In this document: positions 43,494-52,131 of the stretch, in pieces
Layout: every line of letters begins with the position of its first letter
Numbering within the stretch: the stretch's first letter is position 1
NCBI GenBank assembly: GCA_005777235.1
Contig: SXND01000187.1
Span: 1 to 52,906, forward strand
Direction: 5' to 3'
Length of the DNA stretch: 52,906 nucleotides
DNA from: Pseudomonadota bacterium
GTDB taxonomy: Bacteria > Tectomicrobia > Entotheonellia > Entotheonellales > Entotheonellaceae
Position numbers and translations under genes: made by a program
The notes under the pieces: generated by a model
Seen by the model: only the letters and a program-made list of their open reading frames with translations
What the model was told of the DNA's origin: nothing
Database searches by the model: none

Positions 43494-43731
43494 TAGCCGT
43501 CCCGACGTGGGCCAGCCTTCCCATCGCCCCGCCGTTGCGTGTACACTTATCTCCAATCTGTGACGCGTGGTTTTGCACGCGGAGACGGCGAGGAGCCGCG
43601 GTGGCGTGGCGCAGGATGCTGGATTAGTGGTGAGGCACAGCCCAGAGAGGTCTCCGTGCGTCAACCATCGGGGGCACTCCCTAGTGGGGCGAGTCCGCCC
43701 TACCCAAGAACATCGAGTACAGAGCGCAGCC

Positions 43732-44097
43732 ATGCAAACCATTGTAGTTATTGAACCACATTCCACGCAGCGCGCACAACTGGCACGCTGGCTGCGCGAT
43801 GACTACCTCGTGTTCATGGCCGCCGATGGCGTGGCAGGTCTCGCCCTGGCGGAACGCCACGAGCCGGATCTGATTTTCCTGGCGCTGACGTTGCCCGACT
43901 TGGATGGCGCGGCCATGGTCCGTCAGCTCAAGGCGCAGGCGCGCTTGCGGGACATCCCGATGGTGGCGCTGCCCTCGCCGGCCATGCCTGGGGCAGACGT
44001 GCGCGCCCGAGACGCTGGCTGTACGGACGCGTTCCGTGCCCCGCTGGAAGAAGAGCACGTCTCAGCCATGCTCACCAGATGGCTTGGTGGTGGTTGA
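43732..44097 (+). CDS. Receiver-like protein lacking the phospho-acceptor Asp
   Basis: A 121-residue stand-alone CheY-like domain: MQTIVVIEPHSTQRAQLARW, EPDLIFLALTLPDLDGAAMV, 'DIPMVALPSPAMPG' and AGCTDAFRAPLEEEH. The layout is a receiver, but the phosphorylatable Asp is Ala51 (FLALTLPD instead of FLDLxLPD), the paired acidic residues near residue 8 are reduced, and the switch Thr and Lys are replaced. It is therefore probably a pseudo-receiver that signals by protein contact alone. It is convergent with the neighbouring sensor kinase gene, 110 bp apart. ATG 43732 is chosen because the domain starts there. Confidence 0.72.
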   Translation: MQTIVVIEPHSTQRAQLARWLRDDYLVFMAADGVAGLALAERHEPDLIFLALTLPDLDGAAMVRQLKAQARLRDIPMVALPSPAMPGADVRARDAGCTDAFRAPLEEEHVSAMLTRWLGGG

Positions 44098-44109
44098 CGC
44101 GGGTGGTAA

Positions 44110-44181
44110 GGCCGACGTGTTCTCGGCCGCTAGAGCAGAGTGACCATAGGCGTGCTGGGCACGGCGGTCTTCGGGAAGACC
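44110..44181. terminator. Hairpins between receiver-like gene and sensor kinase
   Basis: Two small stem-loops, GGCCGA/TCGGCC (44110-44128) and GGTCTT/AAGACC (44166-44181), lie in the gap between the convergent genes. They could end transcription in both directions. Neither has a strong U-tract. Confidence 0.4.
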
Positions 44182-44207
44182 ACGGCGTTAGGGCCCACCG
44201 CGATGGG

Positions 44208-46502
44208 TCAGGGCGTGAGGAAAATCTGGAAGGTCGACCCCGTGCCGACCTCGCTGCTGACCGCCAGACGATAGCCCATGATCTCACAGAGTGAGCGGGC
44301 AATGGTCAGCCCCAGCCCCGTGCCCTCGTAGCGCCGTGCCAGACCGGTATCGACCTGCTGGAAGGCCTCGAAGATCGTGGCCAGTTGGTCAGGTGGGATG
44401 CCAATCCCTGTGTCCTGCACGGCAATACACAGGGGGTAATGCGTCGTCGCATCCGTGCGAACGTGGACGGTTACCGTGCCATGCGGGGTGAATTTGAGGG
44501 CGTTGCCCAACAGATTGATGAGCACCTGGGTGAGCTTCCCCGCATCCGCCATGAGGGGCGCTATCGTCGGTGGCAGGTTGGCCTGGAGCGTCACTGTCGG
44601 CGCTTTCTGTCCTTCCAGTTGCGCCAGGAGCTCTGGAATGAGACGCTCAAGCGCCACCGGCGTGCGCTCCAGGGACATCTGGCCTGCTTCGACCTTGGCG
44701 AGATCAAGCACAGTATTGATGAGCGTCAGCAGGTGCATGCCATTTGTCCGTATACGCTGGAGATAGTTCACGTCTTGGGGCTGGAGGTTCTGGCGGGTAT
44801 TTTTCAGTAGCAGACCGGCAAAGCCAATCACCGAGTTCAGGGGGGTACGCAGCTCATGGCTCATAGTCGCCAGAAAAGCGCTTTTCGCCCGGCTGGCCTG
44901 TTCTGCTGTGTCTCTGGCCAGGCGCAGCGCGGTGGCGACGCGCTCGCGTTCGATACTTTTCCGGGCCAGCTGCGCGTTGGCCGCTTGCAGGGAGGCGGTG
45001 CGTTCTGCGACGCGTTGTTCGAGGTCGCGGTGCAGGCGGTGGAGGGCGACTTCGGTCTGCTTGCGCTCAGTGATATCCATCACCGTTGACAGGTAGGCGG
45101 GTTGCCCAGCCCAGGACACCACGGATACCATGACCTCCAGCCAGAGCGGCTGACCGTCTTTACGCCTGGATTCGTACTCCAGATGGGCATGCGCTACCTC
45201 GCCCTTGCGGAGGGCGAGGAGACGGCGGCGCACATCGTCATGGGCGTATGGCGCGACGTGATCCCACACGTCCACCCCGATGAGTTCGTGGGCGTGGTCA
45301 TAGCCACGCATCTGGGCCAGCCTGGCATTGGCAAAGAGGTGACGCCCGTCGTCCAGTCTGGTGATGGACATCCCCTGGAGGGAGCCTTCCGCCAGGGTGC
45401 GATAGCGTGCTTCGCTCTCGCTGAGCGCCGCTTCACGCGCCGCCACCGTCTGACGCATCGCCGTGAAGGCGTCAATGAGCCTCCCGAGTTCCCCAGCCTC
45501 CTCGGCGATGGCCGGCAGCCCCGCGGTCGGATCACCAGCCCCAAACGCTTGGGCCGCCACGGCCAGTTGGCGTACCGGTCGCATCAGCCAACGCGCCAAA
45601 AAGACCGAGGTGAGCCCCGCCAGACAGGCGCTCAGTGCCAGGCCAGCCAACGCCAGATGCCACGACCGTCTGGCCGGGGCTTCCACCGCAGCCTGCGTAC
45701 GTTCCACCACCACCGTCCAGCCAAAGTCTGGTATGGGGGCATAGCCAGCGATATGGGTCACACCTCCTGACGCGTAGGCCAGGGTGCCACTCCCAGTGAG
45801 ACGACCCGTGCTGGCTATCGTAGGCCAGGGGGAGTCTCCAGATTCCATGGTGAGCGTTGAGTCGTGGGGCACGAGCCTCTGCTCTGCGGCATTGAGGAGG
45901 AAAGCGGTCCCGCCCTCACCCACCTGCACGCGCTTGATATCTGTCGCCAGATCCCCAAGATCGACCACGGCCCCCAGCACGCCGACCACCTGGCGCTCCA
46001 CGTCACGGATGGGCGTGTGGATGAGCAGGGCGGGGCGTCCGGTACTGAAGGAGCGTGTGACGACCATCCAGTCCTGCTTCCCGTGCTGGAGAGCGCTTTG
46101 GAACACTGGCACGGCGGCCACCGACGGGAGACTCCCATCATGGGACAAGGCGAGCGACTGGCCCGAGGGGGCAAACACCCCCAGGCGCGTGAAGAGACGT
46201 TGATGCAGCAACAGTTCCTTGATGAGCGGCTCCTGACGCCTTGAGTCCATGCTGACGACCTCGGGAAGCGCCGCGATGACCCGGGTGGCAACCAACATCC
46301 CCTCGATCTCGATGGCGAGTTGTCCGGCGAGGCCCCGGGCCAGCCCGGCGAGCTCCCGTGCGGCTTGTGCCGTGATCGTCTGGTGATCCATCCTGGCAAT
46401 ACAAAGACCTATTATTCCTATAGGAAGAACCCCAACGAGCAGCAAGGCGATGAGAAAACGTGCCTGCAGGGTGCGCCAAAAGCGTGGCAGGTGGGCGACC
46501 AT
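44208..46502 (-). CDS. Membrane sensor histidine kinase (Cache-HAMP-PAS-HisKA-HATPase)
   Basis: The 764-residue kinase has two transmembrane segments (about residues 16-36, LIALLLVGVLPIGIIGLCIA, and 282-304) flanking an extracytoplasmic dCache-like domain. A HAMP linker with MRPVRQLAVAAQAFGAGD follows, then a PAS domain, a coiled coil (LEQRVAERTASLQAANAQL), the HisKA box SHELRTPLNSVIGF and the ATP-binding domain with NALKFTPHG, DTGIGI and GTGLGLTIA. All catalytic motifs are intact. It is 5 bp downstream of a solute-binding lipoprotein gene. Its ribosome site (GAGG) overlaps that gene's stop, so the two proteins are probably made together. Confidence 0.93.
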   Translation of the reverse strand: MVAHLPRFWRTLQARFLIALLLVGVLPIGIIGLCIARMDHQTITAQAARELAGLARGLAGQLAIEIEGMLVATRVIAALPEVVSMDSRRQEPLIKELLLHQRLFTRLGVFAPSGQSLALSHDGSLPSVAAVPVFQSALQHGKQDWMVVTRSFSTGRPALLIHTPIRDVERQVVGVLGAVVDLGDLATDIKRVQVGEGGTAFLLNAAEQRLVPHDSTLTMESGDSPWPTIASTGRLTGSGTLAYASGGVTHIAGYAPIPDFGWTVVVERTQAAVEAPARRSWHLALAGLALSACLAGLTSVFLARWLMRPVRQLAVAAQAFGAGDPTAGLPAIAEEAGELGRLIDAFTAMRQTVAAREAALSESEARYRTLAEGSLQGMSITRLDDGRHLFANARLAQMRGYDHAHELIGVDVWDHVAPYAHDDVRRRLLALRKGEVAHAHLEYESRRKDGQPLWLEVMVSVVSWAGQPAYLSTVMDITERKQTEVALHRLHRDLEQRVAERTASLQAANAQLARKSIERERVATALRLARDTAEQASRAKSAFLATMSHELRTPLNSVIGFAGLLLKNTRQNLQPQDVNYLQRIRTNGMHLLTLINTVLDLAKVEAGQMSLERTPVALERLIPELLAQLEGQKAPTVTLQANLPPTIAPLMADAGKLTQVLINLLGNALKFTPHGTVTVHVRTDATTHYPLCIAVQDTGIGIPPDQLATIFEAFQQVDTGLARRYEGTGLGLTIARSLCEIMGYRLAVSSEVGTGSTFQIFLTP

Positions 46503-46507
46503 ATGGC

Positions 46508-47722
46508 TTACCTCAGCAATCTAGGCTGCGGCGCCGGGATGAGAGCGCCGTTGTGCCAGATGGCCATGTGATAGTCTGTCGCGAGTAGGGCGTCGTGACG
46601 CTCGGGGGTGAAGGCTGGGGCGTAGTGTTTCATCAGCCCGGCATACGGCTGCAGATGTTCGAGGGCCTCACGCACCTGTGGCCCGGCTGCCGTGCCCGCC
46701 TGGTGGATGGCCCGCGCCAGCAAGTGTAGGGCATCATAGCCACTGGCCATGGCAGAGGGCACGGTCACCTCCTCGATGCGGTGCGTACCAAAGCGGGCAT
46801 GATAGGCTTGCAGGACGGCTTGGGTTTGCGCCGCCTGTGGTGGGGTAAAAGAAAAGGTCTGCAGCGTCCACATGCCCTCGGCATGGCTGACGCCAGCGAG
46901 TTCGACAAAGCGTTTATTGCCGAGACCGTTGTGGCTGACTACGGGCACCTTCCAGCCTAGGATGCCCAAACCACGGACGATCGCCGCACCTTCGGGGGCG
47001 TTGGCCACCAGCAGCAACGCATCGGCCCCAGCCGCGCGGAGTTTCGCGAGGTGACGATTCATATTGCCGTCGCCCTGGTCGAAACGCTCGATACCCGCTA
47101 AGGCTACACCTACACGGGCCGTCCAGTCAGTAAGCCCGGCAACGTTTGCGGCGCCCCAAGCTGTGGTGTCGGCAAGGATACCGGGACGGCGTGCACCCAG
47201 CGTTTCCACAGCGTAGCGTGCCAGAAATTCGTCGGCATACTCGTCGCTCATGGCGACACGGAAGGCGTAGTTTGGAGTGTGCCCATTACGGGTAATACTG
47301 GTGAGCGACCCCCTGGGAATGAACAACGGTAACTCCAAACGATGGATGGCATCGAGTTGCGCCAGGATCACCGGACTAAACACACCACTAAACACCGCCA
47401 CAATGCCGTGTTGCTGCTGCAGTTGTTGCAGAGCCGCGACGCCAAGCGCCGGGTCATTCGGCACATCGTGCGTCACCAGGGCCAAGGGGCGGCCCAGTAC
47501 ACCGCCTTGGCGATTCACCTCGTCGAGAGCGAGCAGCATGCCACGTTGGATGGCTTCCCCAGACGAGGCTTCATAGCCGGTGAGAGGAGCAATAAGGCCG
47601 ATATTGAGCGGCTGAGCGCCTGAGGGGTCTCTCTGGCACGCCAGCCCGGCGAGGACCAAGAGCATGCTGAGCCACACCGGCAGGGCAAGGTATCGGGAGG
47701 TGTACAGTCGTGGGCGTGGCAT
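46508..47722 (-). CDS. Branched-chain amino acid-type solute-binding lipoprotein
   Basis: The 404-residue protein has a lipoprotein signal, LLVLAGLAC (Cys29), then a Peripla_BP_6-type fold: IGLIAPLTGYEASSGEAIQRGMLLALDEVNRQGGVLGR, later FSPVILAQLDAI and 'VPSAMASGYDALHLLARAI'. Such proteins bind amino acids, amides or related small molecules. No permease or ATPase gene is nearby; instead the next gene is a Cache sensor kinase. A sensing rather than transport role is likely. ATG 47722 is chosen because the signal peptide begins there; a longer frame goes to 47812. Confidence 0.85.
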   Translation of the reverse strand: MPRPRLYTSRYLALPVWLSMLLVLAGLACQRDPSGAQPLNIGLIAPLTGYEASSGEAIQRGMLLALDEVNRQGGVLGRPLALVTHDVPNDPALGVAALQQLQQQHGIVAVFSGVFSPVILAQLDAIHRLELPLFIPRGSLTSITRNGHTPNYAFRVAMSDEYADEFLARYAVETLGARRPGILADTTAWGAANVAGLTDWTARVGVALAGIERFDQGDGNMNRHLAKLRAAGADALLLVANAPEGAAIVRGLGILGWKVPVVSHNGLGNKRFVELAGVSHAEGMWTLQTFSFTPPQAAQTQAVLQAYHARFGTHRIEEVTVPSAMASGYDALHLLARAIHQAGTAAGPQVREALEHLQPYAGLMKHYAPAFTPERHDALLATDYHMAIWHNGALIPAPQPRLLR

Positions 47723-47899
47723 GGGTATCTCGTGACGTGGTTCCTTCCTGAGTCTACTTCTAACGCCATGGCTGCCCTCTGTGCCAACAATGTCTAGCAT
47801 CCGTGGTAACACAGGTGTACCTCACTCTTCGGTGCGTCTGGCAGCACGTGCACTCAGCTGCCTGCGAAGAATCGGCGTGGGTTCTCCACAGAAAGCCAG

Positions 47900-49260
47900 G
47901 CAAGGGGGCTGCCTGCTTCAGCTGGCAGGGGAATGGCCCGTTGAGTCGTCTGCGGCTCAATTCCTGCTTGACATTGCCGTATAACGCCAATATATTTATG
48001 GGCATGAAACTGACCTTGCAACTCCAACTCCTTCCCGATGAGACGCAGGCCAATGCCTTGCGCGGTATCGTTGAACGCTTTAATGAGGCGGCAACCTGGC
48101 TGGCTGGTGTGGCGTTTGCCAAGCAGTGCGCCAACAAGGTTGCGCTGCAAAAGCACGCCTACTACGAACTGCGGGAACGCTTTGGACTGCCAGCTGATAC
48201 CGCGATACGGTGCCTTGCGCAAGTGGTGGAAGCCTATAAACGAGACAAGACGGTTGCTCCGGCGTTTCGTCCTCATGCCGCGGTGCCGTTCTCGATGCGG
48301 AAGAACCTGGGCTTTAAGGGGCCGGACCGGGTCAGTATTCAGACGCTCACAGGCCGCGTGGTGGTGCCCTACCTCATGGGGGCCTACCAGCGGGAACGCT
48401 TTGGATTCGCGCATGGACAAGCCGATCTCGTCTTGCGTCGTGATGGCACGTGGTTGCTGCTGGTGACAGTCGATGTGCCTGATGGCACGCGCCTCCCCGT
48501 GAGCGACTTTATCGGTGTAGACCTGGGCGTGGTCAATCTGGCGACAACGTCTGACGGGGAAACGCACAGCGGGGAACAGATTGAAATGTGCCGTACGCGG
48601 TATGCCAAGCGCCGGCAACGGTTGCAACGTGCCGCACATGTCGCCCAGATGGACGGCAAACGGCCTAAAAACATGCGACGGGCGTTGCAGCGTACGGCCA
48701 TGCGAGAAGCGCGGTTTCGTCGAGACGTGAATCATGGCATCAGTAAGACGCTTGTTGCGGTGGCTACAGGCACCGAGAGAGGCATCGCGTTGGAAGATTT
48801 GACGCACATACGCTCTCGGACTCAGTTCAGGCCGCCGCAACGCGCCAAGATGAGCGGGTGGGGTTTTGCGCAGCTCAGAAGTTTTGTCGAGTACAAGGCG
48901 CAACTCGCTGGTATCCCTGTGGTGCTCGTAGACCCTCGCAACACCAGTAAGGGTTGTAGCCAGTGTGGACATATCGCGCAAGCGAATCGACCAAGCCAAG
49001 CGCGTTTCTCCTGCAAGCAATGTGGCTATACGACCAACGCGGATTTCAACGCCGCGTGCAATATCAAATACCGGGCGCCAGTCAATGCGCCTCAGGTTGC
49101 GGGTTTGCTGTTCCATGCCTCCCGGCATGGGCTGGCGAACGCCAGCGACAAGCTGCCTGCTTTAGCTGACAGTCGTTGACGTGCTCATGACTCAGGGTGA
49201 ACCCGAGATCCGTTGTTGATACAGGTCCCAACACCGTCTGCACCGTTGGCCTGTCTTCGT
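47900..49260 (+). mobile_element. IS200/IS605-group element with tnpB only
   Basis: Borders are approximate. A 21-bp sequence GCTGCCTGCTTCAGCTGGCAG (47908-47928) recurs with two changes at 49152-49172. Each copy can fold into an imperfect hairpin, as expected for left and right subterminal hairpins of the group. A second 8-bp hairpin is at 47941-47960. Only tnpB is present, with no tnpA Y1 transposase, so movement would depend on a helper. It separates the solute-binding gene from the small zinc protein gene. Confidence 0.6.
47998..49179 (+). CDS. tnpB: TnpB (IS200/IS605 RNA-guided nuclease)
   Basis: The 393-residue protein has an N-terminal helix-turn-helix part (LNFNEAATWLAG-like region), then the split RuvC nuclease: D175 in GVDLGVVNLA, E266 in ALEDLTHIR and D349 in NADFNAA. 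The zinc ribbon GCSQCGH ... CKQCGY lies between the last two. All catalytic and zinc residues are intact. TnpB enzymes are omega-RNA-guided DNA nucleases that help IS elements persist. ATG 47998 (MGMKLTLQL) is the natural start; the frame itself is open further upstream. The protein may be active if an omega RNA is made from the 3' end. Confidence 0.94.
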   Translation: MGMKLTLQLQLLPDETQANALRGIVERFNEAATWLAGVAFAKQCANKVALQKHAYYELRERFGLPADTAIRCLAQVVEAYKRDKTVAPAFRPHAAVPFSMRKNLGFKGPDRVSIQTLTGRVVVPYLMGAYQRERFGFAHGQADLVLRRDGTWLLLVTVDVPDGTRLPVSDFIGVDLGVVNLATTSDGETHSGEQIEMCRTRYAKRRQRLQRAAHVAQMDGKRPKNMRRALQRTAMREARFRRDVNHGISKTLVAVATGTERGIALEDLTHIRSRTQFRPPQRAKMSGWGFAQLRSFVEYKAQLAGIPVVLVDPRNTSKGCSQCGHIAQANRPSQARFSCKQCGYTTNADFNAACNIKYRAPVNAPQVAGLLFHASRHGLANASDKLPALADSR

Positions 49261-49276
49261 CTCCCTAGATGATCTT

Positions 49277-49462
49277 TTAGGCATTGCCCAGCAAGTCGCG
49301 CCGGCGCGGGTCATGTAAGGTACGCTGCTTTTGCTGCGCCGCTTTATCTAAACACTGCTGGGAACACACGGTAAACGAAGCGCGGGGGCGATAGCGCTCG
49401 GTCTCGTCCTTACGCACCCCACAGCCTTCACACTTGAAGGTGACTTTAGATTCGGCGTTCAT
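49277..49462 (-). CDS. Small zinc-binding protein
   Basis: A 61-residue basic protein with a CxxC at residues 11 and 14 (FKCEGCG) and a second CxxxC at 33 and 37 (TVCSQQC), ideal for one zinc ion. An R/K-rich tail (HDPRRRDLLGNA) follows. The start has GGAGG 6 nt upstream, a near-perfect ribosome site, so it is likely real despite its size. It resembles small zinc-ribbon or treble-clef proteins. Function is not identified; nucleic-acid binding would be a guess. It lies between tnpB and the F420-type oxidoreductase, on the minus strand. Confidence 0.62.
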   Translation of the reverse strand: MNAESKVTFKCEGCGVRKDETERYRPRASFTVCSQQCLDKAAQQKQRTLHDPRRRDLLGNA

Positions 49463-49522
49463 GACTGCCTCCAGTCACACCATCAGGTATGACGTCGTGA
49501 GAGGGCTGGCGCGTGCCTGCTC

Positions 49523-49960
49523 TTAGTGTCCAGGCTCTGCGACAAAAACCGGGATCTGTCGCGTGGTCCGCTCCTGGTACTCCGCGTACGGGGGGTAGGC
49601 CGCGACCGCCAGGGCCCAGAGCCGGGCGCGCTCGGCCTCATTGTTGACCTCGCGTACCCGCATGGTCTGCACCGTGGTCAGGTCACGGATGTCCACGCGG
49701 GGATTGGTCCGCAAGTTATACACCCAGACAGGATGTTTGGGTGCCCCACCCTGCGATCCGACGAGGACGTAATTGTCACCATCCTTGACGCGCATGAGTG
49801 GCGTCTTCCGTATGGCACCGGTTTTGTTGCCGGTGTTGGTGACGATGATCACCGGCAGCCCGGTGTCACGCAAGGTGGTTCCTGCGGTCCCACCACTGCT
49901 CTCATAGAGCTCCACTTGATCACGGACCCATTCTCTGGTACTAGGAATATACTCGGCCAT
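49523..49960 (-). CDS. Nitroreductase/deazaflavin-dependent (F420) oxidoreductase family protein
   Basis: The 145-residue protein starts MAEYIPSTREWVRDQVELYESSGG. It contains LPVIIVTNTGNKTGAIRKTPLMRVKDGDNYVLVGSQGGAPKHPVWVYNLR and a C-terminal tail with YPPYAEYQERTTRQIPVFV. This matches the DUF385/F420-dependent oxidoreductase family, a split-barrel fold that binds the deazaflavin F420. ATG 49960 has GAGGAG; the longer frame to 50206 is rejected. It reduces an unknown substrate, perhaps an enone or nitro compound, in the cytoplasm. Confidence 0.85.
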   Translation of the reverse strand: MAEYIPSTREWVRDQVELYESSGGTAGTTLRDTGLPVIIVTNTGNKTGAIRKTPLMRVKDGDNYVLVGSQGGAPKHPVWVYNLRTNPRVDIRDLTTVQTMRVREVNNEAERARLWALAVAAYPPYAEYQERTTRQIPVFVAEPGH

Positions 49961-50193
49961 TGGACTCTCCTCATGTTTGTGTCCGGCGCCTGCTATCGTG
50001 GGTGACGACGGGTGCCGCCGCGCAGTGATACAGTACCAACCTACCGCATCCGGCCATGGGTGTCCAGACCTTGGGAGGACGCCTGCCACCGGGCCCGGCG
50101 TGCAGCCTCGACGTGCCTCGCAGGCTGAGCTATGCTTGTACGATGTATCTATCGCAAGGCGGAAACGCCGCAAGGCGGAGAGAGGTAGCACGT

Positions 50194-50493
50194 ATGACCG
50201 AGGCACAGGCCCGCGCCAAACTGCAGAAGCTCCTGGCTGTCACACTGGATCGCGGCGCCGCACCAGGAGAGCAAGCCAATGCGACACGCGCCATTGGGGC
50301 ACTCTTACAAGAACACCCGCATCTGCGCGACATGATCGCCGGGGTGGGAGACCCGACAATCACGTCGTCTGCCGAGGAGTCCACAGACACCTTCTGGAAG
50401 GGCGTGCTGATTGGCGCTGGCGCCGTGGTCAGTACCCTGGGATTACTGGTATTGAGTAGCGTCTTCGGTCACGGCCACAACTCTAGGGATTGA
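50194..50493 (+). CDS. Small membrane-anchored protein of unknown function
   Basis: The 99-residue protein has an N-terminal helical region (EAQARAKLQKLLAVTLDRGAAPGEQANATRAIGALLQEHP) similar in style to DUF2786, and a C-terminal transmembrane segment (GVLIGAGAVVSTLGLLVLSSVF) followed by GHGHNSRD. ATG 50194 has GGAGAGAGG upstream. It may be a tail-anchored inner-membrane protein. I do not recognise a specific family, and the DUF2786 resemblance is weak. Confidence 0.6.
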   Translation: MTEAQARAKLQKLLAVTLDRGAAPGEQANATRAIGALLQEHPHLRDMIAGVGDPTITSSAEESTDTFWKGVLIGAGAVVSTLGLLVLSSVFGHGHNSRD

Positions 50494-50544
50494 GCGCCGT
50501 GCTCTGGGGCAGGATGCGCCAGAGCGTATCAGCCTCCGACCCCC

Positions 50545-51663
50545 TCATAGGCTGTGTAGCATGGCAGCCAGAGGCTGGTAAGACGCCATCAGGCCAAGCG
50601 CTTCGGCCACGGGCTGTAAGGTGATCGCACCTTGGTAGGTGTGTACGCCTTGCAGGAAGCCCGCGTCCTGCTGCACCGCGGCCAGCCCCTCGTTTGCCAG
50701 TCGCAACACATACGGCAAGGTCGCCGTGGTCAACGCCACGGTCGAGGTGCGCGGATAGGCCCCCGGCATATTGGTGACACAGTAATGCAGGACGCCGTGC
50801 CGCTCATAGACCGGATGGGAGTGGGAGGTGGGGCGCGAGGTCTCTATACAGCCTCCCTGGTCAATACTGACATCGACGATGACGGAGCCCGGTTGCATAC
50901 CTTGGACCATCGCTTCGGTGACCACATACGGCGCCTTCGCACCAGGGATGAGCACCGCCCCGATCACCAGATCCGCTGCTGTCAGGCACTGCGCAATCGC
51001 CTCCGGGGATGACTGCTGGTACTGGACCTGGGTGGCGAGGTCGCCGAGCCATGGCAACGTGCGCTCGGGGCGCCTTCCCAGCATCGTCACCTGGGCTCCC
51101 AGACCGGCAGCTGCCCTGGCGGCATGTTGCCCCACAACGCCATCCCCAATCACCACCACCTGGCCATGCGGCTGGCCCAGTACGGCGCCGAGCAGGATGC
51201 CCTTGCCGCCAGTGTATTTCGCGAGATACGAGGCGCCTACCAGCGCCGCCATCGTACCGGCCACCGCACTCATGGGGGCGAGGAGCGGCAGCCGCCCGGC
51301 GTAGTCTTGCACGGTTTCATAGGCCACGGCGGTGACGTGTGTGCGCAGTAGTGCGTCCGTTAAGGCAGGCGACACACCAGCGAGGTGTAGATAGGTGAAG
51401 AGCATTTGCCCCTGAAAATAGGCGTACTCGGTGGCCAAAGGCTCTTTCACCTTCAGCACCAGATCACTCGCCCAGGCCGCTGCGGTCGAGACAATCTGCG
51501 CCCCCGTGGCCTGATATGCCGTGTCGGCATATCCCGCTCCCAGCCCAGCCCCCGCCTCAAGCACAACGCTATGACCCGCCTGGGCGAGCGCGGCAGTCCC
51601 TGTCGGTGTCAGTGCGACGCGGTACTCCTGGTCTTTTATCTCTTTGACTACCCCGATCTGCAT
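50545..51663 (-). CDS. ald: Alanine dehydrogenase
   Basis: The 372-residue enzyme starts MQIGVVKEIKDQEYRVALTP (conserved Lys/Arg). It has LKVKEPLATEY, YLHLAG with the catalytic His, the NAD-binding Rossmann motif VVIGDGVVGQHAARAAAGLGA, and VDVSIDQGGCIETSRPTSHS with the catalytic Asp. It interconverts alanine and pyruvate plus ammonia using NAD. The start at 51663 is preferred (AAGGA 6 nt upstream); 51669 is the other option. The small gene at 51678-51869 is just upstream and probably co-transcribed. Confidence 0.93.
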   Translation of the reverse strand: MQIGVVKEIKDQEYRVALTPTGTAALAQAGHSVVLEAGAGLGAGYADTAYQATGAQIVSTAAAWASDLVLKVKEPLATEYAYFQGQMLFTYLHLAGVSPALTDALLRTHVTAVAYETVQDYAGRLPLLAPMSAVAGTMAALVGASYLAKYTGGKGILLGAVLGQPHGQVVVIGDGVVGQHAARAAAGLGAQVTMLGRRPERTLPWLGDLATQVQYQQSSPEAIAQCLTAADLVIGAVLIPGAKAPYVVTEAMVQGMQPGSVIVDVSIDQGGCIETSRPTSHSHPVYERHGVLHYCVTNMPGAYPRTSTVALTTATLPYVLRLANEGLAAVQQDAGFLQGVHTYQGAITLQPVAEALGLMASYQPLAAMLHSL

Positions 51664-51677
51664 CGCCATTCCTTCCC

Positions 51678-51869
51678 CTAGTTGTGATCCGGTCTTGACG
51701 GTGACGCTCCAGAACACGCCCGTCCGTACACGGCATACGGCAGCACGTGGGAGGCTGGCGTCCCGTCATGCGCCGCTTCGCTCTGGTCGAGTGCTGCCAA
51801 ACGGGCCGTAACCCATGCGTGCATATCTGCCGACACCTCGGTGGCCTGCCCAGCGATCTTGCGCTCCAT
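51678..51869 (-). CDS. Small hypothetical protein upstream of ald
   Basis: A 63-residue frame, MERKIAGQATEVSADMHAWVTARLAALDQSEAAHDG..., with an amphipathic N-terminal helix. It ends 9-15 bp before the ald start. The ribosome site is modest (GGGGAC). No domain is recognised, so this may be a real small ORF or a chance frame. Confidence 0.35.
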   Translation of the reverse strand: MERKIAGQATEVSADMHAWVTARLAALDQSEAAHDGTPASHVLPYAVYGRACSGASPSRPDHN

Positions 51870-52131
51870 CGTCTGTCCCCAAGTGTACATGACGGCTCTC
51901 ATGCTGTCGTACAATGTTCGTCAGTCGCCATCCAGCCGTGCTGCGATGTCTCTGCAACTAGAGGCCAACTGATTCCGGCCCGTGTCCGCCGTACGTCCTC
52001 TGCGTCGTTGACCGCTTCACCCCTGGACGGTATGCTGCTGCGCATCAACGTGCCGGGGCGTACAGCACGGCTGTCCGCACCTACCCCAGATAGACGAGCG
52101 GCAGAGGCCACACGACGAGAGATACGGCATC

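Noticed and set aside
43333-43766. Peptide-like frames in the repeat elements (for example AWLPEPGWSPAIPG)
   Set aside because: The same Pro/Gly/Trp-rich peptides appear wherever the double-hairpin core occurs, on both strands. They are translations of non-coding palindromes.
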